Assembly (NCBI GenBank): GCA_965248735.1
Contig: OZ252146.1
Location: 186,001 to 250,000 of the forward strand
DNA from: Aldehydirespirator sp965248735
GTDB taxonomy: Bacteria > Actinomycetota > Acidimicrobiia > Acidimicrobiales > Aldehydirespiratoraceae
Reading direction: 5' to 3'
Length of the DNA: 64,000 nt
The translations under genes and the position numbers were made by a program. Of this stretch, positions 1-9,272 are shown in pieces (within the stretch, counting starts at the first letter, position 1; each line of letters begins with the position of its first letter). The notes under the pieces were generated by a model. That model saw only the letters and a program-made list of their open reading frames with translations, was not told the DNA's origin and did not search any database.

Positions 1-41
1 CCGTGCGCCCCGTCGGGCACAGCAAACAGGTCGATCGTCAT
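1..41 (-). CDS. Possible N-terminus of a leftward gene cut by the window edge
   Basis: On the minus strand an ATG at 41 opens a frame reading MTIDLFAVPDGAH and then leaves the window. It would be divergent from the gene at 180. Only 13 codons are visible, there is no convincing Shine-Dalgarno sequence, and no family can be named. The frame could be fortuitous. Confidence 0.3.
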   Translation of the reverse strand, partial: MTIDLFAVPDGAH

Positions 42-179
42 CGGTAGCCTCGCATCCGTGAGCACCCCACGCGGCACCATGATGGTCGAGTGTGATGACA
101 CCGTCGGCGACAGCGGGCGGCCAGCCTGTCGCTGCACGCGAGCCTGCTGCAGCATCGACGACGCACTGGACGGCGGCTG

Positions 180-764
180 ATGGGCTTCAAGGAGGACGCC
201 GACTTCGCCCGGTTCGTGTCGATGGGTGTGGTAGGGGCTGCGGCTGTGGCCCGCCACCTCAGCACCGAACACGACCACAGGATGATCGAACTGGAGCGCT
301 ACGCCATGGCCAACAAGGTGTGGCAGACGAAGGTCAAGCGTCTGCGCCTGCCTGACCTGGTATGTGTCCGTTGCGGCCTGCGCGTCGAGGCGCGCGCCAA
401 GTCCAAGCTCGGGATCGTGCTTTCGCACTCCGACACCCCGGGCCGCGAGTGGCATGCCGCCGGAATGCGCGACAGCGACCTTTACGCCTTCCTGCGAGCC
501 GACCTCGGAACCTTCCCGCCCGAGACGGGCCTGCCAGCGTTCTTCACCAAGGAAGCTCTGGGCTCATGCGTCAAACACGCCCGCCGCTCCGCACCAAAGG
601 CCGCCTCAGAGGGTTCGGAGGTCACCCTGACGTGGCCCTGCTGGGTACCGTCGCGCTCCGGGCACTTCATACGCATCGACGACGAGGGCCGCATCGTCCA
701 TCGAGACAACAGCGGCCGCGAGCACAAGTACTGGCGCATCGCGGCGCGAGCCGCCGCAGACTGA
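180..764 (+). CDS. Hypothetical protein with a CxxC motif
   Basis: A 194-residue soluble protein starting at ATG 180. It contains one CxxC pair (VCVRCG, about residues 61-66) followed by a basic stretch (RAKSKL), suggesting a small zinc-binding or nucleic-acid-contacting module. The C-terminal third (TWPCWVPSRSGHF, then HRDNSGREHKYW) looks like a compact beta-rich domain. I do not recognise the family. It lies 24 bp upstream of the SWIM-zinc gene on the same strand and just before the type I restriction genes, so a defence-island role is possible but inferred from context only. Codon use matches its high-GC neighbours. Confidence 0.7.
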   Translation: MGFKEDADFARFVSMGVVGAAAVARHLSTEHDHRMIELERYAMANKVWQTKVKRLRLPDLVCVRCGLRVEARAKSKLGIVLSHSDTPGREWHAAGMRDSDLYAFLRADLGTFPPETGLPAFFTKEALGSCVKHARRSAPKAASEGSEVTLTWPCWVPSRSGHFIRIDDEGRIVHRDNSGREHKYWRIAARAAAD

Positions 765-788
765 TCTGGTTGGGAGGGCAGGACGACC

Positions 789-2648
789 ATGCACCCCTTC
801 GCCGATGTGTTCGACGCTGCGACGGTCGTGGCGCTCGCCGAGCCGCAGGTGCATGTGCGCGGCGAGGGCTACCGGCGCAACGGGCGGGTCGGACCGCTCA
901 CGGTCCGCGACGGGCGGCTGGAGGCGACGGTGCGCGGCACCATGCCCTACGTCGTGGAGCTTTGGGCCGAACGCGGCGAGCCGCGGTGGTCTTGCACGTG
1001 CCCGGCCGCTGAGGACGGCTCGTTCTGCAAGCACTGCACCGCTGTGGCGCTCTCGATGGGATCAGACGAGAGTCCACTGGTTGTTCCGCCTCTCGCCCCT
1101 CTCGCCAGGCTCGGCCGGACGCAGACGTCCGCATCGGACCGGCGTGTCGATCCGGCGCCGGCCGAGGACCTGGCCAGCTTCGTGGAGGGGCTCGCTCAGG
1201 ACCGATTGGCCCGAATCTTGCTGGACCATGCCGCCACGGACTGGCGGTTGCGCGAGCGCCTCCTGGCGGAGGCCCGAGCGGCGCGAGGCGACAGCCCGGA
1301 CATGGGCGCCTGGCAGCGACGCATCGACAACGCCTTCGCTCCTTACGGCGAATTCGTCACCTATCGCGAGGCGCGCGGCTGGGCTGACGGCGTCAAAGAC
1401 GTGATCGACGCGCTCGCCGATCTCTGCGACGCAGGCCAGCACGACGCCGCGGCGCGTCTGGCCGAGCACGCCCACCGCCGCGCCGACAAGGCCATTGACC
1501 ACGTCGACGACTCCGACGGCTGGCTCAGCGGCATCTCCCTGCGGCTGTCTGAGGTGCATCACCGGGCCTGCGTGGAGGGTCGGCCCGATCCGGTGGAGCT
1601 CGCAGCCCGCTTGGTGGACCTGGAGCTCACCTCGGAGCTGGACGGCTTCTACCGAGCAGCCGCCGAGTACGCCGAGGTTCTCGGCGAGGCAGGCCTGGCG
1701 GCGTACCGCGAGCGGCTCGAGCCGCAATGGAAGCGGATCGGTCATGGGGCCGGCGACTGGTCGGACAATGCCTTCGCCGTCCGTCAGGCCATGGCGGGCT
1801 GGGCCATAGGCACCGGAGATCCCGACGCTCTCATCGAGGTGCACGGGCGCGACCGGATCGGCCCCGGCAGTGTGCTGGAGATAGCCCTCGCCCTCGATGC
1901 GGCCGGCCGATCCGACGAGGCGATGGCGTGGGCCCGACGCGGGATCGCCGAGCACGGCGACGCCCAATGGCAGGCAGGCGACCTTCGCGAGTTCCTGGCC
2001 GGCGCGCTTCGCGGACGCGGCGAGGCACAGGCCGCGGTGGAGCTGTTCTGGCAGGCGTTCGTCTCGCATCCGTCCCTGGCGGCCTACCGGCGCCTCCTCG
2101 ACGAGGCCGCCGAGCCCGACAGCGGCGCCGAGCCTCGCAGCGGCGCCGACGACCGCGAGCAGCACGACAACCCCGAGCAGCCCGACAACCCCGCCAGCTG
2201 GCAGCAGCGCTGCGAGCAAGAGCTGTGCAGCCGCCTCTCCCGGCTCGATGGCCGAGTTCCCGACGACTGGGGGGCGAGCAACGCGGCGGTTCCGCGGACC
2301 GCAGAGGCGCTCGTGGAAATCCTTGCCTACGAGGGTCGCGTCGAGGCAGCATGGAACGCAGCGACCGTGCACGGGTGCGCCGAACGCATGTGGATGACAC
2401 TCGCCCGGGCACGCGAGAAGACCCATCCCTCGGACGCGATGGGCGTCTACGAGCCCCGGGTACTCGAGCTGATCAACCAGAAGAAGACCCACGCCTACCA
2501 GCCCGCGGTCGATCTGATGGACCGCATCCGCCGCCTGGCGGACGCAGCGAACGAGCCGGACCGCTTCAGGTCGCTGCTCGAACGGGTGCGCACAGAGCAC
2601 AGGGCCAAGCGCAACCTCAAGAAACTGCTCGACGCCAAAGGCTGGTGA
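789..2648 (+). CDS. SWIM zinc-finger family protein
   Basis: A 619-residue protein from ATG 789 with a GGGAGG ribosome site upstream. A SWIM zinc finger (CxC-x8-CxH) is visible at residues 69-82: WSCTCP then FCKH. SWIM domains are predicted to bind DNA or protein and occur in bacterial SWI/SNF-linked and Rad51-paralogue-linked proteins. The rest is rich in alpha-helical, repeat-like segments (about 130-610) with a Ser/Asp/Glu-rich linker near 440-470, suggesting a helical-repeat scaffold. No ATPase motif is seen. It sits between the unknown gene at 180 and hsdR, all on one strand. A role with the restriction system is a guess. Confidence 0.85.
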   Translation: MHPFADVFDAATVVALAEPQVHVRGEGYRRNGRVGPLTVRDGRLEATVRGTMPYVVELWAERGEPRWSCTCPAAEDGSFCKHCTAVALSMGSDESPLVVPPLAPLARLGRTQTSASDRRVDPAPAEDLASFVEGLAQDRLARILLDHAATDWRLRERLLAEARAARGDSPDMGAWQRRIDNAFAPYGEFVTYREARGWADGVKDVIDALADLCDAGQHDAAARLAEHAHRRADKAIDHVDDSDGWLSGISLRLSEVHHRACVEGRPDPVELAARLVDLELTSELDGFYRAAAEYAEVLGEAGLAAYRERLEPQWKRIGHGAGDWSDNAFAVRQAMAGWAIGTGDPDALIEVHGRDRIGPGSVLEIALALDAAGRSDEAMAWARRGIAEHGDAQWQAGDLREFLAGALRGRGEAQAAVELFWQAFVSHPSLAAYRRLLDEAAEPDSGAEPRSGADDREQHDNPEQPDNPASWQQRCEQELCSRLSRLDGRVPDDWGASNAAVPRTAEALVEILAYEGRVEAAWNAATVHGCAERMWMTLARAREKTHPSDAMGVYEPRVLELINQKKTHAYQPAVDLMDRIRRLADAANEPDRFRSLLERVRTEHRAKRNLKKLLDAKGW

Positions 2649-2757
2649 AGCTCAGGGCGCCCGCCGTCGAGAGTCTCACAGCGGAGTGCATGGAAGTCCT
2701 CGACGGGCATGGACGCCCCCGACTCGGAGGATGTACGTACGATGGCCGCTCGCATCT

Positions 2758-5616
2758 ATGGCTGAAGCGTCCGCCGACTATCTCGCTCCCGAGGCTCGCG
2801 CCCGCATGGAGATCGACGAGCAGCTCGCGGCGTGCGGGTGGGTAGTGCAGGACTACAAGCACGCCGCGGTGGCCGCCGCGCAGGGCGTGGCCGTGCGGGA
2901 GGTGCCCACCGAGGCCGGGCCGGCGGACTACGTGCTGTTCGTGGAGCGCCAGGCGGTGGGAGTGATCGAGGCGAAGAAGGCGGGCAGCACCCTCACCGGC
3001 GTCGAGCCCCAGACCCGAAAGTACCGCGCCGCCTACCCCGAGGAGCTGCCTGCGTTCACGGTGGACGGCGCGCTGCCGTTCGGCTACGAGTCAACCGGCG
3101 CCGAGACCCGCTTCACGTGCGGGCTCGACCCTGTGCCCGCGTCGCGGCGGGTTTTCACGTTCCACCGGCCCGAGACTCTGGCCCACTGGGTCGGCACCTA
3201 CACCGACCGCACGCAGCTCGGGGGCTTCGTCGCCTATCCGACGCTTCGGCTCGGCATCCGCGACCTGCCCGAGCTCGAGCCCGACCCGCCGCACCTGTGG
3301 CCGGCGCAGGCCGAGGCGATCCGCAACCTGGAGGAGTCGCTGCGGGCCAACCGTCCGAGGGCGCTGATCCAGATGGCCACCGGGGCGGGCAAGACGTTCA
3401 CGGCGGCCAACGCCTGCTACCGGCTGGTGCGCCACGCCGACGCGGCCCGGGTCCTGTTGCTGGTGGACAGGGCCAACCTGGGCCGCCAGGCGCTGCGGGA
3501 GTTCCAGGGCTTCGCGGCGCCCGACGACCCCCGCAAGTTCAGCGAGCTCTACAACGTCCGCCACCTCACCGACTCCCGGGTGGACATGGCCGGCGAGACG
3601 TCGGCGAAGGTGCACATCTGCACCATCCAGCGGCTGTTCTCGATCCTGCGGGGCGACGACCCGGAGGGCTTCGACGACGCGCTCGACGAGCGCTCCGGCT
3701 TCGAGGTCGAGCCCACCCAGCCGGTGGAGGTGGCCTACAACCCGAAGGTGCCGATCGAGTCCTACGACTTGATCATCATCGACGAGTGCCACCGCTCGAT
3801 CTACGGGGTGTGGCGACAGGTGCTGGAGTACTTCGACGCGTTCCTGGTGGGGCTCACGGCCACGCCGGGCATCCAGACGTTCGCCTTCTTCGACCAGAAC
3901 CTGGTGATGGAGTACGGGCACGCCCAGGCGGTGGCCGACCGGGTGAACGTGGACTTCGACGTGTTCCGCATCCGCACAGAGATCAGCGAGGCGGGCGGCA
4001 CCGTCCCGGCCGATTTCGTGACCGGATTCCGCGACCGCGACACCCGCCAGCTCCGCTTGGAGAGGGTCGACGAGGACATCGACTACAGCGCCGCCGAGCT
4101 GGACCGCAGGGTGGTGGCCCCCGACCAGATCCGCACGGTGGTGCGCACCCTGCGCGACTCGCTGCCGAAGATTTTCAAGGACCGGAAGCGCGGTGGCGAC
4201 GGCCTGCTGGTCAACGTCCCCAAGACGCTGATCTTCGCCAAGGACGACAGCCACGCCGACGACATCGTGCAGATCGTGCGAGAGGAGTTCGGCCTCAGCA
4301 ACGAGGGCGCGGTGAAGATCACCTACCGCTCCGGCGACTCCGGCAACAAGCCCGAGGATCTGCTCCAGCAGTTCCGCACCAACTACCCCACCCGCATCGC
4401 GGTGACGGTGGACATGATCGCCACCGGCACCGACGTGAAGCCCATCGAGTGCGTGGTGTTCATGCGCATGGTGCGCAGCCGCAACTTCTTCGAGCAGATG
4501 AAGGGCCGGGGCGTGCGGGTGATCGACACCGAGGATCTGCGCAGGGTCACGCCCGACGCCAGGGCCAAGGACCGCTTCGTGATCGTGGACGCAGTGGGCG
4601 TCACCGAGGCCGGCCTGCACGACACCGTGCCCCTGGAGCGCCAGCACGGGGTGAGCTTCGACCGGCTGCTGAACCTGGTCGGCCTGGGTTCGGTGGACCC
4701 GGACGTGGTGTCGTCGGTGGCGTCCCGCCTGGCCCGCCTGAACCGCCGCATCACCGCCGAGGACCGGACAGAGGTAGAGCAAGTCGCCGGGGTGGGCCTT
4801 GACGATCTGGTCCGCCAGATCACCGACGCGCTGGACCCCGACCGCCAGCACGAGGCGGCCGCAGCTGCCGCCGGTGTAGACGATCCGACCCCCGAGCAGG
4901 TCGCCGCTGCGGCCCGGCAGCTGATCGCCGACGCGGTGCAGCCCATCGCCGGCAATCCCGACCTGCGGGAGAAGCTGGTGGAGGTCCGCCGCAGCTACGA
5001 GCAGGTGATCGACACCGCGTCGGCCGACCGGGTGATCTCCGGCGAGTACTCCCGCGAGGCCGCAGACCGGGCCCGAGGCCAGACGGAGTCGTTCCGCCAG
5101 TTCATCGAGGACAACAAGGATGAGATCACCGCTCTACAGGTGCTCTACAGCCAGCCCTACGGCGGTGGTCTCACCTATGCCGACATCAAGGAACTGGCCC
5201 AAGCCATCGGGCGCCCGCCCCACCGTTGGACGACCGAAACGTTGTGGCAGGCCTACGAGACGCTCGACGCCTCCAAGGTGAGAGGCGCAGGCCACCGAGT
5301 GAACACCGACCTAGTGAGCCTCGTCCGTCACGCCCTCGGCCACACGCACGAGTTGGTGTCGTACCCCGAATTGGTGAACGAGCGCTTCGAAGCCTGGCTT
5401 CACCAGCACCAGGCAGCCGGCCGCAGCTTCACGGAAGAACAGACCGCCTACGTCCGCCTCATCAAAGAACGCTTGTCCACAAGCCTCGCGGTCGCCCCTG
5501 CAGACCTACAGAACCCACCCTTCAGCACCCACGGTGGCCTAGGCAAGGCACGCCAACTCTTCGGCAACGACTTGAACCCGCTGCTCGAAGAACTAACCCA
5601 AGCCCTCGCCGCATGA
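2758..5616 (+). CDS. hsdR: Type I restriction enzyme, R (nuclease-translocase) subunit
   Basis: About 952 residues from ATG 2758. The frame is open to an ATG at 2686, but the sequence before MAEASADY does not look like protein. The N-terminal PD-(D/E)xK nuclease core is visible (D57, then IEAKK with E71 and K73). The SF2 translocase follows: Walker A GAGKT at about 209-213, DECH at 342-345, LTATP, and a C-terminal helicase lobe with ATGTDVKP and QMKGRGVR. In type I systems HsdR cuts DNA after ATP-driven translocation from an unmethylated site. The stop overlaps the hsdS start (ATGA at 5613-5616), so the two are translationally coupled. Confidence 0.96.
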   Translation: MAEASADYLAPEARARMEIDEQLAACGWVVQDYKHAAVAAAQGVAVREVPTEAGPADYVLFVERQAVGVIEAKKAGSTLTGVEPQTRKYRAAYPEELPAFTVDGALPFGYESTGAETRFTCGLDPVPASRRVFTFHRPETLAHWVGTYTDRTQLGGFVAYPTLRLGIRDLPELEPDPPHLWPAQAEAIRNLEESLRANRPRALIQMATGAGKTFTAANACYRLVRHADAARVLLLVDRANLGRQALREFQGFAAPDDPRKFSELYNVRHLTDSRVDMAGETSAKVHICTIQRLFSILRGDDPEGFDDALDERSGFEVEPTQPVEVAYNPKVPIESYDLIIIDECHRSIYGVWRQVLEYFDAFLVGLTATPGIQTFAFFDQNLVMEYGHAQAVADRVNVDFDVFRIRTEISEAGGTVPADFVTGFRDRDTRQLRLERVDEDIDYSAAELDRRVVAPDQIRTVVRTLRDSLPKIFKDRKRGGDGLLVNVPKTLIFAKDDSHADDIVQIVREEFGLSNEGAVKITYRSGDSGNKPEDLLQQFRTNYPTRIAVTVDMIATGTDVKPIECVVFMRMVRSRNFFEQMKGRGVRVIDTEDLRRVTPDARAKDRFVIVDAVGVTEAGLHDTVPLERQHGVSFDRLLNLVGLGSVDPDVVSSVASRLARLNRRITAEDRTEVEQVAGVGLDDLVRQITDALDPDRQHEAAAAAAGVDDPTPEQVAAAARQLIADAVQPIAGNPDLREKLVEVRRSYEQVIDTASADRVISGEYSREAADRARGQTESFRQFIEDNKDEITALQVLYSQPYGGGLTYADIKELAQAIGRPPHRWTTETLWQAYETLDASKVRGAGHRVNTDLVSLVRHALGHTHELVSYPELVNERFEAWLHQHQAAGRSFTEEQTAYVRLIKERLSTSLAVAPADLQNPPFSTHGGLGKARQLFGNDLNPLLEELTQALAA

Positions 5617-6869
5617 GCAGCGACCTACCTCCCGGCTGGATCTGGGCGACGCTCGGTGAGGTCGGGCGCTACTTGAACGGGCGGGCCTTCAAGGCGGCTG
5701 ATTGGAAAGAGCGGGGTCGCCCGATCATCCGCATTCAGAATCTCACCAACTCAAGCCGTCATCACAACCACTATCAGGGAGAGGTGAGAGACAGGCACTT
5801 GGTACGCGACGGTGACCTGCTCCTCGCCTGGGCGGCGACGTTAGGTGTATTCGTGTGGCACGGAGAAGAGGCTGTCCTAAACCAACACATCTTCAAGGTT
5901 GAATCGTGGATCTTCAAGGGCTTCCACAGATGGCTACTGCAGTACGTCCTCGACGATCTCTACCGCCAAGCGCACGGGTCGGGAATGGTCCACATCACAA
6001 AGGGCAAGTTCGATACGACCTCAGTACCAATACCGCCCCTCGCGGAGCAAGAACGGATCGTCGGTGCCATCGAAGAACACTTCTCCCGCCTCGACGCCGT
6101 CGACATCTCCCTTAGCGAAGCAGAGATGCGGTGCCATGCACTCACGAAATCGATCATCGTCGGTTCGATTCCGAACGAGCTGCCCAAGGATTGGCAGTTG
6201 CAGACCGTCGCCGAGGCTGGTGAGACCGGACTCGGGCGCCAACGGTCGCCGAAGTACCACAGTGGGCCGAATATGAAGCCCTACCTGCGAGTGGCGAACG
6301 TCTTCGAGGATCGAGTCGACACTTCCAGCATCATGAAGATGCACTTCGAAGGGGCTGAATTCAACAAATACCGCCTCCGGTACGGTGATGTCCTCCTGAA
6401 CGAGGGCCAGAGTCCCGAGTTGCTGGGACGTCCAGCGATCTATCGCGGCGAACCGCCAGATGTGGCCTTCACCAATAGCCTCATTCGCTTTGTACCTGGA
6501 CCTGGAGTGATGTCCGAGTGGGCGCTACTGGTCTTCCGTCGTCACATGCATACCAGGCGATTCATGCGGGAGTCACGCATCACAACCAACATCGCGCATC
6601 TCGCGCTCGGTCGCTTCCGAACAGTGGAATTCCCAATTCCTCCGCTCAAGACCCAGCAAGAATTAGTGGCCTCTACACGCGCTTCCCTCAGTTCAGTCGA
6701 CCAACTGATCGACCAGATCCGTGGCGCACGAGCTAGGACCAAAGCAATGCGTCGCGCCGTGCTCGCGGCCGCTTTCTCGGGACAACTAGTTCCGCCAGAT
6801 CCCAATGATGAGCCTGCATCGGTCCTACTTGAGCGCATCGCGGCGTCCCGGACGGCCAAGTCGGTTTGA
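5613..6869 (+). CDS. hsdS: Type I restriction-modification specificity subunit
   Basis: A 418-residue protein starting at the ATG that overlaps the hsdR stop. It has the usual HsdS layout: a target-recognition domain at about 8-140, a central conserved helix (PPLAEQERIVGAIEEHF), a second recognition domain at about 190-330, and a C-terminal helix (PPLKTQQELV, then AVLAAAFSGQLVP). It sets the bipartite DNA sequence recognised by both methylase and nuclease. Both recognition domains appear intact, so the subunit is probably functional. The coding sequence is less GC-rich than hsdR and hsdM, as often seen for exchanged specificity genes. Confidence 0.95.
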   Translation: MSSDLPPGWIWATLGEVGRYLNGRAFKAADWKERGRPIIRIQNLTNSSRHHNHYQGEVRDRHLVRDGDLLLAWAATLGVFVWHGEEAVLNQHIFKVESWIFKGFHRWLLQYVLDDLYRQAHGSGMVHITKGKFDTTSVPIPPLAEQERIVGAIEEHFSRLDAVDISLSEAEMRCHALTKSIIVGSIPNELPKDWQLQTVAEAGETGLGRQRSPKYHSGPNMKPYLRVANVFEDRVDTSSIMKMHFEGAEFNKYRLRYGDVLLNEGQSPELLGRPAIYRGEPPDVAFTNSLIRFVPGPGVMSEWALLVFRRHMHTRRFMRESRITTNIAHLALGRFRTVEFPIPPLKTQQELVASTRASLSSVDQLIDQIRGARARTKAMRRAVLAAAFSGQLVPPDPNDEPASVLLERIAASRTAKSV

Positions 6870-6914
6870 CGCTGGCCTGAGTCTTGCTGAGGTCGGCATG
6901 CTTGGGAGCCCGGG

Positions 6915-6933
6915 TGGTATCGAGCTGATACCA
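6915..6933. promoter_or_regulatory. Palindromic operator before the RHH antitoxin gene
   Basis: TGGTATC-gagct-GATACCA is a perfect 7-bp inverted repeat with a 5-bp spacer, ending on the A of the antitoxin start codon. Ribbon-helix-helix antitoxins normally repress their own operon through such palindromes, so this is the likely autoregulatory site. The palindrome is read directly; its role is inferred. Confidence 0.6.
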
Positions 6934-7145
6934 TGCGTCGGATGGCAATGGCGCTCAGACTGACCGAGGAGGAGCAGGACGCTCTGCGACGGCGGGCCGC
7001 GCTCGAGGGAATGTCCATGCAGGAGGCAGCCCGGCGGGCGGTGCGCGACTACGTCGCCAGGTCCGACCATCGCGACCGGGTGGCCGCCGCCGCCGAACTC
7101 ATTATGCAACGTCACGCGGTCGCACTTCAGCGGCTGGGCGAGTGA
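6933..7145 (+). CDS. Ribbon-helix-helix antitoxin of a Doc pair
   Basis: A 70-residue protein from ATG 6933. The N-terminal strand MALRLTEEEQDALRRRAA followed by EGMSMQEAARRAVRDYV is a typical RHH/CopG DNA-binding fold. The C-terminal helix (about 45-70) is where such antitoxins bind the toxin. Its TGA stop overlaps the GTG start of the Doc-like gene (GTGA at 7142-7145), the standard coupling of a toxin-antitoxin operon. A perfect palindrome sits at its start codon. The pair lies between hsdS and hsdM. Confidence 0.88.
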   Translation: MRRMAMALRLTEEEQDALRRRAALEGMSMQEAARRAVRDYVARSDHRDRVAAAAELIMQRHAVALQRLGE

Positions 7146-7579
7146 GTCACGGCGTCGAGTACCTGGACACAGAGGATCTCTTGGAACTCGCTCGCCGGTT
7201 GCTCGGCGAGCCTCTGCCGCTTCGCGATCTGGGCCTGCTCGGTGCGGCGGCAGCGCGGCCACAAGCGTCGGCGTTCGGCGAGGACGCGTATCTGGACGTC
7301 TGGACCAAGGCCGCCGCGCTGCTGCACTCGGTTGTCAACAACCATCCGCTCGTCGACGGCAACAAGAGGCTCGGCTGGCTTGCCGCGGCTGTCTACTTGG
7401 AACTCAACGACGCCAGCGTGACCGCAGCTGGCAACCATGCCGTCTATGACCTGGTCACAGCCGTCGCGGCGAGCGATCTGAGCGTCGACGACATCGCGTT
7501 GGCGCTCCGGCTCATGCACGAGCAGGCGACTCCACCGGGATCGGCGTCCGATGACCGGGACCAGGCCGAACAGCCGTGA
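7142..7579 (+). CDS. doc: Fic/Doc-family toxin
   Basis: A 145-residue protein starting at GTG 7142, overlapping the antitoxin stop. It carries the Doc signature HPLVDGNKR at about residues 61-69, matching the HxFx(D/A)GNKR active-site motif. Characterised Doc toxins phosphorylate EF-Tu and stop translation. The length fits the Doc family and both catalytic helices are present. The last 20 residues (TPPGSASDDRDQAEQP) are low-complexity and probably disordered. It ends 41 bp before hsdM, so it may be co-transcribed with the restriction genes. Confidence 0.92.
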   Translation: MSHGVEYLDTEDLLELARRLLGEPLPLRDLGLLGAAAARPQASAFGEDAYLDVWTKAAALLHSVVNNHPLVDGNKRLGWLAAAVYLELNDASVTAAGNHAVYDLVTAVAASDLSVDDIALALRLMHEQATPPGSASDDRDQAEQP

Positions 7580-7620
7580 GGCGCCACGCCACGGCGGTGC
7601 CTGCGGCGTAGCGTGAGGTG

Positions 7621-9081
7621 ATGCCCGGTCACGACCCCAAGGCGCTCGTGCAGAGGCTGTGGGACTTCTGCGACGTGCTCCGGGACGACGGGCTGTCGTA
7701 CGGCGACTACCTGGAGCAGCTCACCTACCTGCTGTTCCTGAAGATGTCCGACGAGCAGCATGAGCTACTGGACGGTGAGCGGGTCGTGCCCATCGAGTAT
7801 GACTGGCAGTCGCTGCTCGCCCGCTCGGGGGCAGCGCTCGAAGCCCACTACAGCGAGATCCTCTCCGAGTTGGGGGCAGGCGACGACATGCTCGGCGTGG
7901 TGTTCCACAAGGCCCGCAACCGGATCCAGACACCGGCCAAGCTGGAGCAGCTCGTCAAGGATTTCATCGACAAGCACGAGTGGCTCAGCTACGACGCCGA
8001 CCTCAAGGGCGCCGCCTACGAGGGCCTGATCGAGAAGACCGCCCAGGAGGGCGCCCGAGGAGCGGGCCAGTACTTCACGCCGAGGGGGCTCATCTCGGCC
8101 ATCGTGGACGTGATGCTCCCCCGACCGGACCACCGCATCTGCGACCCGGCATGCGGCACCGGCGGCTTCTTCCTGGGCTCCTACCGGTCGATCATCGAGC
8201 GCTTCACGCCCCTGGAGCCCGACCAGGTAGCCCACCTGCGCTCCGGGGCGTTCACCGGCTGGGAGATCGCGGACCTGCCGGCCCGGCTGTGCGCCATGAA
8301 CCTGCTGCTGCACGGAATCGAGAGCCCCGAGTCCGACTCGCCGGTGCATGTGGACGACGCCCTGCGAGGCGACCCCGGCCAGCGCTTCGACATGGTGCTG
8401 ACCAACCCGCCCTTCGGCCGCTCGTCGTCGGACAGCTACGAGCGAGAGGACTTCTGGGCCACCACCCGCAACAAGCAGCTCAACTTCGTACAGCACGTGG
8501 TGGGCCTGCTCAAAGTAGGCGGCACCGCGGCGGTGGTGGTGCCCGACAACGTCCTCTTCGAGGCCGGTGCGGGCGAGACGATCCGCCGCCGCCTGCTGCA
8601 CGACTGCGAGGTCCACACCCTGCTACGCCTGCCGACGGGCATCTTCTACGCCCAGGGCGTGAAGGCCAACGTGCTGTTCTTCCGCCGCCGCGAGGGCGCC
8701 GCGCAGGCATGGACAAGAGAACTGTGGGTCTACGACCTGCGCACAAACAAGCACTTCACCCTCAAACAGAACCCGCTCACCAGGGTCGACCTAGACGACT
8801 TCGTGGCCTGCTACAACCCCACCGACCGCCATCAGCGCCAAGAGTCCGAACGCTTCAAGCGCTACCCCTACGAAGACCTCATCGCCCGCGACAAGGTAAG
8901 CCTCGACCTCTTCTGGCTCCGCGACGAGAGCCTTGAGGACATCGACAACCTCCCACCCCCAGCCGTCCTAGCCGCCGAGATAGCCGAAGACCTCCAATCC
9001 GCCCTAACCGAAATCCAAGCCCTAGTCGAGAGCCTTTCCGCCGTCGGCACCGATCCTCCCGACATCAACGCTCCCAGCTGA
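7621..9081 (+). CDS. hsdM: Type I restriction-modification DNA methyltransferase subunit
   Basis: About 486 residues. GTG 7618 and ATG 7621 are adjacent candidate starts and ATG is preferred. The helical N-terminal HsdM domain is at about 1-130. The N6-adenine methyltransferase core has the S-adenosylmethionine motif DPACGTGGF at about 175-183 and the catalytic NPPF at about 262-265. With HsdS it methylates the recognition site, and with HsdR it forms the restriction complex. Its place after hsdR, hsdS and the Doc pair is unusual, since hsdM normally adjoins hsdS. No second methylase is present. Confidence 0.96.
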   Translation: MPGHDPKALVQRLWDFCDVLRDDGLSYGDYLEQLTYLLFLKMSDEQHELLDGERVVPIEYDWQSLLARSGAALEAHYSEILSELGAGDDMLGVVFHKARNRIQTPAKLEQLVKDFIDKHEWLSYDADLKGAAYEGLIEKTAQEGARGAGQYFTPRGLISAIVDVMLPRPDHRICDPACGTGGFFLGSYRSIIERFTPLEPDQVAHLRSGAFTGWEIADLPARLCAMNLLLHGIESPESDSPVHVDDALRGDPGQRFDMVLTNPPFGRSSSDSYEREDFWATTRNKQLNFVQHVVGLLKVGGTAAVVVPDNVLFEAGAGETIRRRLLHDCEVHTLLRLPTGIFYAQGVKANVLFFRRREGAAQAWTRELWVYDLRTNKHFTLKQNPLTRVDLDDFVACYNPTDRHQRQESERFKRYPYEDLIARDKVSLDLFWLRDESLEDIDNLPPPAVLAAEIAEDLQSALTEIQALVESLSAVGTDPPDINAPS

Positions 9082-9099
9082 GCATGTCACAAGCCCTCT

Positions 9100-9230
9100 C
9101 TAGTGGTGTGTCGTCAAAATGGCTAGGGCGGCGCGAAGGTGCAAGCCCCAGCGTGGAGCCGTCGCGGGCGCCCGTAGCTGGGACATGGACCTCTTACGTC
9201 GCCCCAGCCATTTCGGAGACACAGCACTAG
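9100..9230. mobile_element. Small inverted-repeat element (MITE-like), copy 1
   Basis: A 131-bp element bounded by CTAG at 9100-9103 and 9227-9230. The roughly 34-bp ends are imperfect inverted repeats: CTAGTGGTGTGTCGTC at the left, and CTAGTGCTGTGTCTCC when the right end is read on the minus strand, with aaatggct shared further in. There is no coding capacity. The size, terminal repeats and CTAG/TA boundaries fit a MITE mobilised by an IS630/Tc1-like transposase (family inferred). No transposase is in the window. Confidence 0.7.
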
Positions 9231-9231
9231 C
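9171..9231 (+). repeat. Left arm of a 61-bp long-range inverted repeat
   Basis: Reverse-complementing 9171-9231 gives a sequence matching 11574-11634 at 59 of 61 positions, counted by eye. This is the right end of MITE copy 1 pairing with the left end of copy 2, so the gene between them lies inside a long inverted repeat. Confidence 0.88.
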
Positions 9232-9272
9232 ACACCACGGGACCGATTGAACCGCTGACTATACTCTGCAAC

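Noticed and set aside
1062..2600. A 512-codon open frame antisense to the SWIM gene
   Set aside because: Shadow frame without recognisable motifs; the SWIM CxC/CxH motif and start context support the plus strand.
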